In this document: positions 20,652 through 29,448 of the stretch, in pieces
How positions within the stretch are numbered: position 1 is the first letter of the stretch
Layout of the letters: every line of letters begins with the position of its first letter
NCBI RefSeq assembly: GCF_000982415.1
Contig: NZ_LANI01000006.1
Coordinates: 1-64,000 of the forward strand
Direction: 5' to 3'
Length of the DNA: 64,000 nucleotides
DNA from: Kiloniella litopenaei
Lineage (GTDB): Bacteria; Pseudomonadota; Alphaproteobacteria; Kiloniellales; Kiloniellaceae
The notes under the pieces: model-generated
Database searches by the model: none
Told to the model about the DNA's origin: nothing
The model's input: only the letters and a program-made list of their open reading frames with translations
Made by a program: the position numbers and the translations under genes

Positions 20652-21536
20652 TTATGATGTGCCCTGTTCCAAAGCGTTAATCGCCTCTGCATAGACGATC
20701 AATCTACGGGCCTCATCAGCATGGAGGTTTTCAATCAAGTGACCATCCAGCACCACAACTCCTTGCCCCTGCTTTTTTGCCTCTTCAAAAGCAGTTACAA
20801 TAGATCGCGCTTTTTCCACAGCCTCTTTCGAAGGACCAAATGCCTTATTTGCGGCTGATATCGTTTTAGGGTGGATGAGCGTTTTACCATCAAAACCCAA
20901 GGCCAATCCTTGGTTACACGCCTCTAAAAAGGCATCGTCATCATTAAGATCCAGGCAAACGCCATCAACAATACCGATGCCGTAAGCTCTGGCCGCCAAT
21001 AAACATAATCCCAGGGAAGTAATAACGGGCAAGCGTTCAGGGGTATGTTGCGCTTGCAAATCCTTAACCAGATCAGACGTCCCCATCACAAAACATGAAA
21101 TTCGTTCGGATGAAGCCGCAATCTCTTTGGCATTGAGCATACCCAAGGGTGTTTCCATCATACACATCACAGACATGCTTTCCGGCGCACCCGACTTCTT
21201 CATCAAATCGATCAGTTTGTGTACTTGCCCTTCGTTTTCGACCTTGGGAAGCAAAATTGCATCAGCCGTTGTACCAGAAATCGCCTTGATATCCTCAAGC
21301 CCCCATTCGCTATCCAATCCATTCACACGAACAATGATTTCGCGCTTGCCATACCCCCCCTGTGACAGAGCCTGAACAACCATTTGGCGTGCTTCGACCT
21401 TTTTATCGTCAGCAACTGCATCTTCCAGATCAAAGATCAGCCCATCGGCCATAAGATTTCGCGCTTTTTCCAAAGCCCTGGATTTTGAACCAGGCATGTA
21501 AAGAACAGATCTTCTTGGTCTTTGGGCCGCAACCAT
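20652..21536 (-). CDS. HpcH/HpaI-family CoA-ester lyase, malyl-CoA thioesterase (Mcl2)-like
   Basis: A 294-residue TIM-barrel enzyme of the citrate-lyase beta family. Marks are RRSVLYMPGSKSRALEKAR, the metal-binding GLIFDLEDAVADDKK, VRVNGLDSEWG, MMETPLGMLNA, the second metal region FVMGTSDLVKDL and GFDGKTLIHPKTI. The RSVLYMPGSK start and overall shape fit (3S)-malyl-CoA thioesterase (Mcl2) better than Mcl1 as I recall them. Beta-methylmalyl- or citramalyl-CoA lyase activity is an alternative. A GAGGAG ribosome site lies six bases before the ATG. It is the first gene of a two-gene unit with mch. Confidence 0.82.
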   Translation of the reverse strand: MVAAQRPRRSVLYMPGSKSRALEKARNLMADGLIFDLEDAVADDKKVEARQMVVQALSQGGYGKREIIVRVNGLDSEWGLEDIKAISGTTADAILLPKVENEGQVHKLIDLMKKSGAPESMSVMCMMETPLGMLNAKEIAASSERISCFVMGTSDLVKDLQAQHTPERLPVITSLGLCLLAARAYGIGIVDGVCLDLNDDDAFLEACNQGLALGFDGKTLIHPKTISAANKAFGPSKEAVEKARSIVTAFEEAKKQGQGVVVLDGHLIENLHADEARRLIVYAEAINALEQGTS

Positions 21537-21735
21537 CTTTAGCTCCTCTGTCTTGTTTTGCTGTCATATTAACTCACACACAACTTATGGTGCACCGCAG
21601 CATTTTTTGTATAGTTCCACCAAATAAACAGACAAACAAGACTTTTTATTTCTTCTCCCCCCCCTTTCACACACCTAATAATTACCCGAATTAAAATAAG
21701 AGTTCCGCAGATACCCCCCATTAACCAATAACGAT

Positions 21736-22944
21736 CTATGCGACAGATCGAACGCGTTGACGTAAAAAAATCAACCCTGCAAAAGCGATTAACACCAATG
21801 GTATTGCGGTTACAGCTACTGCCATCCAACTAAAGCTGGAAATCAGTATCCCGGACCCAAAGGACGCCAAGGTAGAAACAAGGGCAATAAGGGTATCGTT
21901 TGCCCCTTGAACAACAGATCTTTCATCCGGGTTCAAATTCTCATTGAGCATATTTGTTGCCCCGATGAACCCGAAGTTCCATCCCAAGCCCAACAAAATC
22001 AGCGAAACATAAAAATTTGAAAGCTCGATGCCGGCAATCGCGATGGCCGCCGATACGCAAAGCATCAGCAGGCCACAAGAGATGATTTTCCCAGAACCAA
22101 ATCGGGAAATGAGGCTTCCCGTAAAGAAACTCGGCGCAAACATGGCAATAACATGCCAACGGATTACGTCACCGGCCTGCACATCTGTAAAGCCACACCC
22201 AACCATCGCAAGGGGGGTCGGCGCCATCAAAAGAACCATGACGCCAAAAGAGATAGCCGCACAAAGAATCGCCGTAAAGACAGCTGGGCGTCGTAAAACC
22301 TCGCCGACAGGTGCGACTTCCTTGCTCTTATCCACTTGATTATGAATACCTGTTTCTCGCAACCCCAACGCCAATATGGGAAAACTTCCGATCAGTGATA
22401 TTGCTGTAATTGCGCCATAGGCACCCGCAAAAGGGATCGGTGAGAAAAAATCTTTGCTGTAAACAAAGACCTCTGGCCCTAACAAAGCGGCAACCAAGCC
22501 AGACCCCAAGGTGAACGAGATTGCCTTGGGACGCCAAGCTTCTGAAACAACTTCAGCGGCGGCAAACCTAAAATAACCAAAGCAAATTAGCGCACTGCCC
22601 ATTGCGGCATGCGCAAGGCACAATGTGTAAAAATTTTCATAAAACAGACTGTAAACACCTAAAGCTCCCCCCACAGCTGCAGTGCTAGCCCCAAGCAAAA
22701 ATCCTAGTTTTCGACCATACTTCCCCATGAACACAGACATTGGTGCTGCCGTCAGCATTCCGGCCAACATCTGAACCGACACCGGAAGGATTGCAAGTTC
22801 ATTGGCCGGGGATAACATAGCCCCCGCCAAGCCCCCCAAAATAATTAACATAGGCATTGGCGTCCCAAGGATTGCGTTTCCAAATAGAATTAATGAAAAA
22901 TTCAATTTTTGTGTTTGATCCGCCATATTCACACTTTTGCTCAT
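21736..22944 (-). CDS. Major facilitator superfamily transporter
   Basis: Twelve-helix transporter of about 402 residues with the MFS loop motif GKYGRKLGFLLGAS between helices 2 and 3 and a long cytoplasmic centre (KSKEVAPVGEVLRRP). Hydrophobic segments fill the rest. Substrate unknown. The start is uncertain: ATG at 22944 (MSKSVN) or at 22926 (MADQTQ), neither with a clear ribosome site. It is divergent from a GlxA-type regulator gene, with direct repeats between, so it is probably that regulator's target. Similar single-component MFS proteins export drugs or metabolites. Confidence 0.85.
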   Translation of the reverse strand: MSKSVNMADQTQKLNFSLILFGNAILGTPMPMLIILGGLAGAMLSPANELAILPVSVQMLAGMLTAAPMSVFMGKYGRKLGFLLGASTAAVGGALGVYSLFYENFYTLCLAHAAMGSALICFGYFRFAAAEVVSEAWRPKAISFTLGSGLVAALLGPEVFVYSKDFFSPIPFAGAYGAITAISLIGSFPILALGLRETGIHNQVDKSKEVAPVGEVLRRPAVFTAILCAAISFGVMVLLMAPTPLAMVGCGFTDVQAGDVIRWHVIAMFAPSFFTGSLISRFGSGKIISCGLLMLCVSAAIAIAGIELSNFYVSLILLGLGWNFGFIGATNMLNENLNPDERSVVQGANDTLIALVSTLASFGSGILISSFSWMAVAVTAIPLVLIAFAGLIFLRQRVRSVA

Positions 22945-22949
22945 TCTAT

Positions 22950-22978
22950 TAGATACACCCCAAGTAGATACACCCAAG
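22950..22978 (-). repeat. Tandem near-repeat TAGATACACCC-AAG before the MFS gene
   Basis: TAGATACACCC occurs twice (22950-22960 and 22965-22975), each followed by AAG, forming a 14/15-base tandem repeat just upstream of the MFS start. It may be a small duplication or a regulator site. Confidence 0.6.
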
Positions 22979-23034
22979 CCCAGATTGGCATCGTTGCCAT
23001 ACATTTGAGCCTAATATTATCGCAAACCAATCCT

Positions 23035-23070
23035 GTCAAAAATGCTATTTAAGCGTCAAATATTGTCAAA
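23035..23070 (+). promoter_or_regulatory. Three phased GTCAAA direct repeats, probable AraC/GlxA-type operator
   Basis: GTCAAA occurs at 23035-23040, 23055-23060 and 23065-23070. The spacings of 20 and 10 bases put all three on the same helix face. AraC-type regulators bind direct repeats with such spacing. The site lies between the divergent MFS and GlxA-type genes, 45-80 bases from the regulator start. Confidence 0.5.
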
Positions 23071-23115
23071 ATCATCTATTCAGGCAATACTGACCAGAAG
23101 AAAAAGGAGCGCACT

Positions 23116-24192
23116 TTGAAACTTATGGACACCTTAAGGTCGCAGGAAACTTTGAAACCAAGGAAAACAAACCGGGAAATAGGTGTCTTGGTTTTTGAGA
23201 ATGTAAATCTTCTCGATATAAGCGGCCCTGTGCAAGCTTTTCATAGTGCCTCTGGACCAGAGACAATGGTCAAGACATCTATTCAAGAAAAAGAAAAGAT
23301 CCGCAATAGTACGGAAGTACCACCCCATGCACTTCCCCTTTACACACATCGCTTTCTCTCACTCGACGGCAAATCCATAACCACTTCATGTGGAATGGTA
23401 GTCCTGCCTCACGGTAAAATCACAGATCTAACCCCTCATTCAGACCTGTTAATCCCGGGCGGTATTGGCGTTGACCAACTTCTTGAAAATGAAACTTTGC
23501 TGAAGCTACTCAGAGAGTTTCATACCGGTAATAAAGACCGCCGGCTGATTTCTATCTGTTCCGGTGCGCTAATCCTGGCAGCTTCTGGTGTTTTGGATGG
23601 TCGGGAAGCCACGACACACTGGTCACGGGAACAGATGGCAAAAGAACGTTTCCCCAACGTGAACTGGAAACTTAACACCATCTACACAAAATCAGATCAG
23701 ATTTATACCTCAGCAGGTGTATCCACTGGCATTGACCTGGCAATGGCAATTATTGAAGAAGATCATGGCATATCTAACTCACTGGATGTCGCCCAGGAAC
23801 TGGTTGTCTATCTTCGCAGAAACGGCGGACAGAAACAATTTTCTGACCTTCTTGAAGCACAAAAGCGTCTTGAACCAAAACTGTTGCAACTTGTGGATAA
23901 GATCAGCACTGACCTCTGCCGTAACTGGACACTATCCGAGCTCTCAAAAGAAGCAAACATGACGCCGCGTACACTTGATCGGCGTTTCAATCAAACTTTG
24001 GGGGCATCCCCTGTTCAATTTGTCGAGTTAACCCGGCTTAATCAGGCCAGAATTCTTCTTGCCAAAGGCGTTTCAATGAAACAGGTCGCAAATTTATGCG
24101 GCTTTGGCGATCTTCAAAAAATGCGCAGGAGTTTCCTGCGAAATCTCGGCATCACAACAACAGAGTATTTACAGCATTTTGGCCCCTGCTGA
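23116..24192 (+). CDS. GlxA-family transcriptional regulator (DJ-1/PfpI plus AraC domains)
   Basis: A 358-residue regulator. The N-terminal class-I-amidotransferase-like domain (about 20-215) begins REIGVLVFENVNLLDISGP and has the LISICSGALILAASGVLDGR elbow with its Cys, then TTHWSREQM. The C-terminal AraC DNA-binding domain (about 255-355) shows LSELSKEANMTPRTLDRRF and MKQVANLCGFGDLQKMRRSF. Start is the TTG at 23116, because AAGGAG lies six bases before it; an ATG three codons later is too far. Divergent from the MFS gene, it is likely its regulator. The inducer is unknown. Confidence 0.9.
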   Translation: MKLMDTLRSQETLKPRKTNREIGVLVFENVNLLDISGPVQAFHSASGPETMVKTSIQEKEKIRNSTEVPPHALPLYTHRFLSLDGKSITTSCGMVVLPHGKITDLTPHSDLLIPGGIGVDQLLENETLLKLLREFHTGNKDRRLISICSGALILAASGVLDGREATTHWSREQMAKERFPNVNWKLNTIYTKSDQIYTSAGVSTGIDLAMAIIEEDHGISNSLDVAQELVVYLRRNGGQKQFSDLLEAQKRLEPKLLQLVDKISTDLCRNWTLSELSKEANMTPRTLDRRFNQTLGASPVQFVELTRLNQARILLAKGVSMKQVANLCGFGDLQKMRRSFLRNLGITTTEYLQHFGPC

Positions 24193-24235
24193 TCAAGCCA
24201 AGGTCAAAAACCGCACTTATCCGTATCAGACAGGT

Positions 24236-26779
24236 TTACGCAGCCTTTTTGGCTATGCGCCCCAAGCTTCCGTCAACCTCTAACAACTCTCCATCTTCAA
24301 CCCATTCCAGCGCGCCGGGAATGTTAACCACGGTTGGGAGGCCAAGTTCACGCGCAACAATAACACCATGAGACATAGCACCACCAATCTCCATAACAAG
24401 TGCGCCAGCTCTTAAAAACAGTGGCGTCCAAGATGGGTCTGTAAAGGGAGCAACCATGATATCTCCCTGCATCATCCCCTGCCCCTTCTCAGGCGACCTC
24501 AGAACTCTGGCAGTACCTTGATACTGACCGGGGAAAGCCCCAAAACCCAATAATTCATTTCCGGTCAACCGCTCAACAATTTGTTGAACTGGCTGCTGCC
24601 CGGGTTCTTCGGTATAAACGTCGGAAACTGTTTCTTTTACCCATTGATCGTATTGCGCACGTCGAGCTTCGATCAAATAATCAAGACCCTTACCGCTCCA
24701 CACTCCGTCAATAAAGGCCGAAAATTCCTGAAACGTAATCCAACACAGATCATCAGCTGTTTGGATATGCCCCTCCAAAGCCATACGTCGCCCTTTCTCC
24801 AAAACCAGTCGACGAACAGGCTCCATGAAGGCAACAATTGCTGATTTAACCCGTTCACGTAACGCCATCCCAGCACGCGCCTGTTCTGCCGCAGCAACTA
24901 ATGCCTTGCGTTGTCGGCCCGGTAAAGCATCCAACATCTGCCGGAGTTCATGATCAATCGCAGATCGACCTGCAAGCTCTTTTTCCTGATGCATCAGGAA
25001 CTTAATTTGCTCAAACAGAAATCTCGGTGCTTCGCTCCACCGCGGGTAACGCATGTCCAGTTCACCAACACCGCGGTGCCCATAAAGATCCAGATACCGC
25101 CGCAATGCCGTTTCAAAAGCACTATCACCAACCTTGGCAGGCAAATCATTACTTTCCAAAATAATGGTAGCCTTGGGGTCATTCCTTGCCATCTCTGCAA
25201 TAGTGCGTAGTGAAATAGCATGTTCAGCACTATCCATCTGCCCACCCCCGCTCAAAAGCGCATAGGCAAGCATACGGTCCGCCTCGGTTTTCAGCTTACT
25301 GACTTGTTGATCAAAAAGGAAAAGCTTGATGCCACAATAATTCGCACCTTTTGCAAAATCAGGCATGAAGTTTTTTGTATCTTCCACCCAACGCCACAGA
25401 TTATCGGTCAGCTCCTCGTCTTTCCAATCTCTCAAGTCATTTTTTCGGAAAGAGCGAACTCGTTCAAATATATCTGCACTTGCTTCTTCCAACTTCTTTT
25501 CTGCACCGCTCAAGAGTGACATAACCCGGATTCCACGCCAAATACGCTTTAGCTTCACAAACCAGCTTTCCTTTTCGGGTAAAGCAATAGCAGGTTGATG
25601 CCCGCCAAGATTTTTATTGGAATCATCCGGGCTTTGCCCATAACCGTCATACCAAAGCCATTGCAGCTCTGACAGATTGGCATAACACCGTCCCTTGATC
25701 CGCTTGATGGTATGCAGCCCTTTGGGGACCTGATATCCCGTGCAGTTTGGGATGATGTGCAACATTTCCGGGATAGCTGTTTCAATAAAGCTCCAGCTCA
25801 TGGGACAAGGTATTTCGGCAAGGACTTCCTTGAAGTTAGCGTTGCTCCAGATAACAGGGTCGGATGCAAGTTTCGGAAATGTTAGATGCGGAATAACAGT
25901 AACGGGACGCGCCTGGACAAAATACAAATCATCACCATCAAAAACCCATTCTGTATCGTAAGCGGTATCTCCATCCCCCATAGTCCAATGAAGGCGCGAT
26001 AGCTGATTAGCCAGTAACTCTAGTTGACGATCACTTAAGGGGCCATTCTTAACAAGAGATGCCGTCAAATCTTCACGGAATATCTCATAACGGCATCCCT
26101 GTACCTGACCATTGACCAGTTCATCAGCCAATCCAGTGACAGCCTCGACAACCATGATATCACGTCGCCCCGTAACTGGATCGACTGTAAAGGCAACACC
26201 GGCTTTCGTTTGACCTTTGGTTCTTGGCTCGGTTCTCTCTCCCACCATTTCACACAGAGTAATGGCCATGGACACGCCAAATATATCAAACCCCATGTGC
26301 TGACGGTAAGCCACGGCCGAAGGCGTCCATAGAGACGCAAAGCACTGTTTAATTGCAATGATAAGCGCATCAACTCCGGTAATGGAGAGGACGGATTGAT
26401 GCTGACCCGCAAAGGATGCAGAGCTTCCGTCTTCGCCAACAGCAGATGAGCGAACGGCAAGATCCGAATTCTGCAGGTTATGCTTTGCAAGGCTTGTATT
26501 CAGTTCCGTAATAAACATTTCCGGCAGATCTGATTTGACAATGATTTCATATACCTGCCCGATCAAAACTGGATCGTCCGACTTTAATTCCAAATCCGCC
26601 CGCAAGCTTTCCGGCACAACAGCTTCAATCACTTCCAAATACAATGCATTTGTCAGCGCCAGAGTTTTGGGGATCTTAAATCCATAGCGATCAAGTCGTG
26701 CAAGGCCCCAGTTTTTCCCCCCGACAATATCAGCTCCGCGGTCAAAGGCTTCTTCCATCGACAAGATAAAACCACTCAT
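24236..26779 (-). CDS. PEP-synthase-like phosphotransferase (rifampin phosphotransferase type)
   Basis: An 847-residue three-domain enzyme. The N-terminal ATP-grasp domain (about 1-310) has VGGKNWGLARL, AVRSSAVGEDGSSASFAGQH, FTVDPVTGRRD and DTEWVFDGDDLYFVQARPVT. A middle domain (about 330-740) has no catalytic motif I recognise. The C-terminal swivelling phosphohistidine domain has GGAMSHGVIVARELGLPTVV with the phospho-acceptor His. This order matches rifampin phosphotransferase and related antibiotic-inactivating enzymes rather than true PEP synthase, which places its His domain in the middle. It would transfer a phosphate from ATP through His to an unknown acceptor. It overlaps the TetR gene by four bases and is therefore co-transcribed with it. 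Confidence 0.83.
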   Translation of the reverse strand: MSGFILSMEEAFDRGADIVGGKNWGLARLDRYGFKIPKTLALTNALYLEVIEAVVPESLRADLELKSDDPVLIGQVYEIIVKSDLPEMFITELNTSLAKHNLQNSDLAVRSSAVGEDGSSASFAGQHQSVLSITGVDALIIAIKQCFASLWTPSAVAYRQHMGFDIFGVSMAITLCEMVGERTEPRTKGQTKAGVAFTVDPVTGRRDIMVVEAVTGLADELVNGQVQGCRYEIFREDLTASLVKNGPLSDRQLELLANQLSRLHWTMGDGDTAYDTEWVFDGDDLYFVQARPVTVIPHLTFPKLASDPVIWSNANFKEVLAEIPCPMSWSFIETAIPEMLHIIPNCTGYQVPKGLHTIKRIKGRCYANLSELQWLWYDGYGQSPDDSNKNLGGHQPAIALPEKESWFVKLKRIWRGIRVMSLLSGAEKKLEEASADIFERVRSFRKNDLRDWKDEELTDNLWRWVEDTKNFMPDFAKGANYCGIKLFLFDQQVSKLKTEADRMLAYALLSGGGQMDSAEHAISLRTIAEMARNDPKATIILESNDLPAKVGDSAFETALRRYLDLYGHRGVGELDMRYPRWSEAPRFLFEQIKFLMHQEKELAGRSAIDHELRQMLDALPGRQRKALVAAAEQARAGMALRERVKSAIVAFMEPVRRLVLEKGRRMALEGHIQTADDLCWITFQEFSAFIDGVWSGKGLDYLIEARRAQYDQWVKETVSDVYTEEPGQQPVQQIVERLTGNELLGFGAFPGQYQGTARVLRSPEKGQGMMQGDIMVAPFTDPSWTPLFLRAGALVMEIGGAMSHGVIVARELGLPTVVNIPGALEWVEDGELLEVDGSLGRIAKKAA

Positions 26780-27363
26780 AGTTTAACTCCCTCAAGAAAA
26801 AGCGATGCTGATTGTTGCGCCCAAACCGTCAAATCAACGGCCTCTGGTCGCATGAACCAACCAAACAGCCCCTGATAAATCATACCGATAAACATCAACG
26901 ATAAATTCATCGCCGGAATATCTTGGCGAATTTCGCCCCTTTGCTGGCTCTCATGAAAGACTTCAGCAAGAAAACTGCGGAAAGATCCCGGATTATTCGG
27001 GTCCGGCGACACAGGTACGCCACGATCATCATAGATACTGCTTAAGACTGCGCGCCCCAGTTTGGGATGTTGCTGGTTCCAGTCTGCAATTCCCCCTGCA
27101 ATGTCAGTCAAAATTTCTGATAGCGGTGCTTTGTTTGACAACCTGTCTCTTGCGGTCAGTATCATTGGCTGCGCGGCACGGCGGGCCAGGGCATGGATAA
27201 CCGCATTCTTACTCGGGAAGTTATAATAGAAGGTTCCTCGGGCAACACCGGATCTTTCAATAACCGCATCAACCGTAGCGGCCTCGAAACTGCTCTGATT
27301 CAAGATGCTTTCCATAGCATCCATAATTAAATCACGCGATTTAGGACGAGAAGCTTTGGACAA
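26776..27363 (-). CDS. TetR/AcrR-family transcriptional regulator
   Basis: A 195-residue repressor. The N-terminal helix-turn-helix domain (about 8-55) has AATVDAVIERSGVARGTFYY and NFPSKNAVIHALARR, and the C-terminal ligand-binding domain has about 140 residues. It overlaps the phosphotransferase start by four bases (ATGA on the minus strand), so the two form one operon. Two 16-base operator-like repeats lie directly upstream, so it probably represses its own operon until a small ligand binds. Confidence 0.92.
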   Translation of the reverse strand: MSKASRPKSRDLIMDAMESILNQSSFEAATVDAVIERSGVARGTFYYNFPSKNAVIHALARRAAQPMILTARDRLSNKAPLSEILTDIAGGIADWNQQHPKLGRAVLSSIYDDRGVPVSPDPNNPGSFRSFLAEVFHESQQRGEIRQDIPAMNLSLMFIGMIYQGLFGWFMRPEAVDLTVWAQQSASLFLEGVKL

Positions 27364-27385
27364 AGGTATAACTCACACTATATTT

Positions 27386-27419
27386 TTAGACTACAGTCTA
27401 ATTTTGTACTGAAGTCTAA
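27386..27419 (-). promoter_or_regulatory. Twin TetR operators
   Basis: TTAGACT-AC-AGTCTAA at 27386-27401 is a perfect 7-2-7 inverted repeat. A second copy at 27404-27419 (TTGTACT-GA-AGTCTAA) matches it at most positions. The centres are 18 bases apart. The pair lies 23-56 bases before the TetR start codon, as expected for autorepression. Confidence 0.72.
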
Positions 27420-27594
27420 TTATGTCAAGAGAATTATAAGTAACACATGTGAATTATCCTACCTGCTCATAGATAATCAGAGAGGATCTAACTATCCGGC
27501 TCTGAACAAAGAAAATGATCTCCATTGTGTAGTATCTTGAAGGAGATACTGATCAGTGCAATAGTTCGGTTTATTTGCATATACAGAGTTGATA

Positions 27595-28038
27595 ATGCTT
27601 ATCCGTAACTATCAGCAAGGCGATCAAATCACCGTATCCTCATTGAAGGTTAGTAAGGATCAATCAGACTTTATTGATCCAATCACACTGTCGCTGACAA
27701 ACATGGACAGAGACAGTTATGTTATGGAAATATCTGGACATATCATTGGCTTCTTCCAAATCGACGCTCGCCAAAATCAATTGGAACTGCACGAGGTTTT
27801 CATAGACCATCGCCACCAGGGCAAAGGCCATGGAAAAGAATTCATGTCGTCTCTAGCGCCTTTTCTAAGAAAAAACTATCCCCGGGCCAACACCGTTTTC
27901 CTAACGGTAAATTGCCGAAACAGCCATGCCAAACGACTATATGAATTCGGTGGTTTTATAGATACTGGGGACCTCAAAAAAGATGGCCCTGCCGGACCTC
28001 AACACATTATGAAGAAAAGTCTGCTCTCCATAAATTGA
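27595..28038 (+). CDS. GNAT-family N-acetyltransferase
   Basis: A 147-residue acetyltransferase with the acetyl-CoA-binding motif A at about residues 75-95 (EVFIDHRHQGKGHGKEF) and motif B NCRNSHAKRLYEFGGF. Acceptor unknown. The ATG at 27595 is preferred, with a weak AGAG seven bases upstream; a TTG two codons earlier is possible. It is divergent from the TetR operon (gap about 230 bases). A short palindrome ACTGATCAGT lies at 27548-27557 in its leader. Confidence 0.86.
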   Translation: MLIRNYQQGDQITVSSLKVSKDQSDFIDPITLSLTNMDRDSYVMEISGHIIGFFQIDARQNQLELHEVFIDHRHQGKGHGKEFMSSLAPFLRKNYPRANTVFLTVNCRNSHAKRLYEFGGFIDTGDLKKDGPAGPQHIMKKSLLSIN

Positions 28039-28128
28039 TAGAACGGTCTTCTCTCAACAAAATTGCGCCAGAAATGCAGGGCTGAGCATACCCCTCAAAC
28101 ACTCATAGATACCATGAGTGCAAAAAAA

Positions 28129-28238
28129 GTTCGGAAGTAAATTTCCAAGCACCAACGACCATAAAAAGAGGGCTCAGAAATAAATTTCCGAGCACCAAGA
28201 AATACAAAAAAAGGGCTCGGAAATAAATTTCCGAGCCC
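28129..28238 (-). repeat. Three tandem copies of a 43-bp terminator unit downstream of asd
   Basis: Three imperfect copies with an exact 43-base period: the shared TAAATTTCC starts at 28138, 28181 and 28224. The copy nearest asd (28213-28238) is a perfect hairpin, GGGCTCGGAAAT-AA-ATTTCCGAGCCC. The middle copy has one arm changed, and the farthest copy is more decayed. Each is followed on the minus strand by a run of five to seven T residues, so each looks like an intrinsic terminator for asd, with decay increasing with distance. Confidence 0.85.
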
Positions 28239-28277
28239 GGCAAGTACGACAGAGGAGGTATTAAGGAATACCTCAGC

Positions 28278-29294
28278 TTAGCTGAGATGATCCTTAATAA
28301 GCAGTTCAGCAATCTGAACTGCGTTAAGGGCCGCGCCCTTACGTAGATTGTCAGCGACAATCCACAAACTCAGACCGTTTTCAACGGTTGGATCAACACG
28401 AATACGGCTCACAAAAGTCGGGTCTTCGCCCTGCGCTTCTTGTGGTGTGACATAACCTTCGTCCTGACGATAATCGATCACGGAAATTCCCGGCGTATCT
28501 TTCAGTGCTTCACGAGCCTGTTCAACAGTGACTTCCTTTTCGAACTCGATGGACACAGCTTCGGAATGGCCGATGAAAACAGGTACACGCACACAAGTGG
28601 CTGTTACCTTGATTTTTGGATCGAGAATCTTTTTAGTCTCGACCATCATCTTCCACTCTTCTTTGGTGTAGCCGTCCTCCATGAAAACGTCGATATGCGG
28701 AATAACGTTAAAAGCGATCTGCTTGGTAAAGCACTCTTTTTTCACCGGATCATTCACAAAGATCCCGCGTGTCTGATTGAACAGTTCGTCCATGGCATCT
28801 TTACCCGAACCAGATACCGCCTGATATGTCGACACAACCACACGCTTGATCAAACCAAGCTCGTGCAATGGCTTCAAAACGTGAACCATCTGAATGGTTG
28901 AACAGTTCGGGTTGGCAATGATGTTACGCTTTTTATACCCAGCCAATGCTTCCGGGTTCACTTCCGGCACGATCAAGGGAACATCCGGATCCATACGGAA
29001 ATGAGATGTGTTGTCGATCACAACAGCACCAGCCGCAGCAGCTTTTGGCGAATATTCAGCGGACACGGCCCCACCGGGAGATGACAGAACAATATCGATA
29101 CCATTAAAATCAAAGTCAGCAAGATTTTGAACGGTCAATTCGCCTTCTTCGCCGTAAGAAACTTTAGTACCGGTAGAACGGCTGGAAGCAAGAACGGTGA
29201 TATCGTTGATATCGAACCCACGTTCAGACAGAGTTGTTAAAACTTCACGACCTACAGCGCCTGTTGCGCCCATTACTGCAATCTTGTGACCCAT
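28278..29294 (-). CDS. asd: Aspartate-semialdehyde dehydrogenase
   Basis: Reduces aspartyl phosphate to aspartate semialdehyde on the way to lysine, diaminopimelate, threonine and methionine. The 338 residues show the Rossmann motif VMGATGAVGREVLTTLSERG, the catalytic Cys region IIANPNCSTIQMVHVLKPLH, STYQAVSGSGKDAMDELF, and the C-terminal WIVADNLRKGAALNAVQIAE. Length is standard. It stands alone between two terminators. Confidence 0.97.
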   Translation of the reverse strand: MGHKIAVMGATGAVGREVLTTLSERGFDINDITVLASSRSTGTKVSYGEEGELTVQNLADFDFNGIDIVLSSPGGAVSAEYSPKAAAAGAVVIDNTSHFRMDPDVPLIVPEVNPEALAGYKKRNIIANPNCSTIQMVHVLKPLHELGLIKRVVVSTYQAVSGSGKDAMDELFNQTRGIFVNDPVKKECFTKQIAFNVIPHIDVFMEDGYTKEEWKMMVETKKILDPKIKVTATCVRVPVFIGHSEAVSIEFEKEVTVEQAREALKDTPGISVIDYRQDEGYVTPQEAQGEDPTFVSRIRVDPTVENGLSLWIVADNLRKGAALNAVQIAELLIKDHLS

Positions 29295-29390
29295 GGCTTT
29301 AGCCTATGCTCTTTCATTTACTGGCCCAAAGGACCGTTTCAAAAATCTTCTCGTTATCACCACCTTTGAATGGTGACAGAAGCCCTAAAG

Positions 29391-29425
29391 AAAAAGGGCC
29401 GCCCCTCAATGGGACGGCCCTTTTA
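29391..29425 (-). terminator. Terminator after the 54-residue small ORF
   Basis: GGGCCG (29396-29401) pairs with CGGCCC (29415-29420), with inner CCC/GGG pairs and a bulged A. On the minus strand it is followed by TTTTTC. It lies 24 bases beyond the small ORF stop and before asd, so it separates the two genes. Confidence 0.75.
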
Positions 29426-29448
29426 TCAGCCTTTATTCCCGAGAGGGC

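Noticed and set aside
28129-28238. Possible CRISPR-like array
   Set aside because: Only three units of 43 bases with decaying palindromes and T runs; no variable spacers of constant length. They are terminators.
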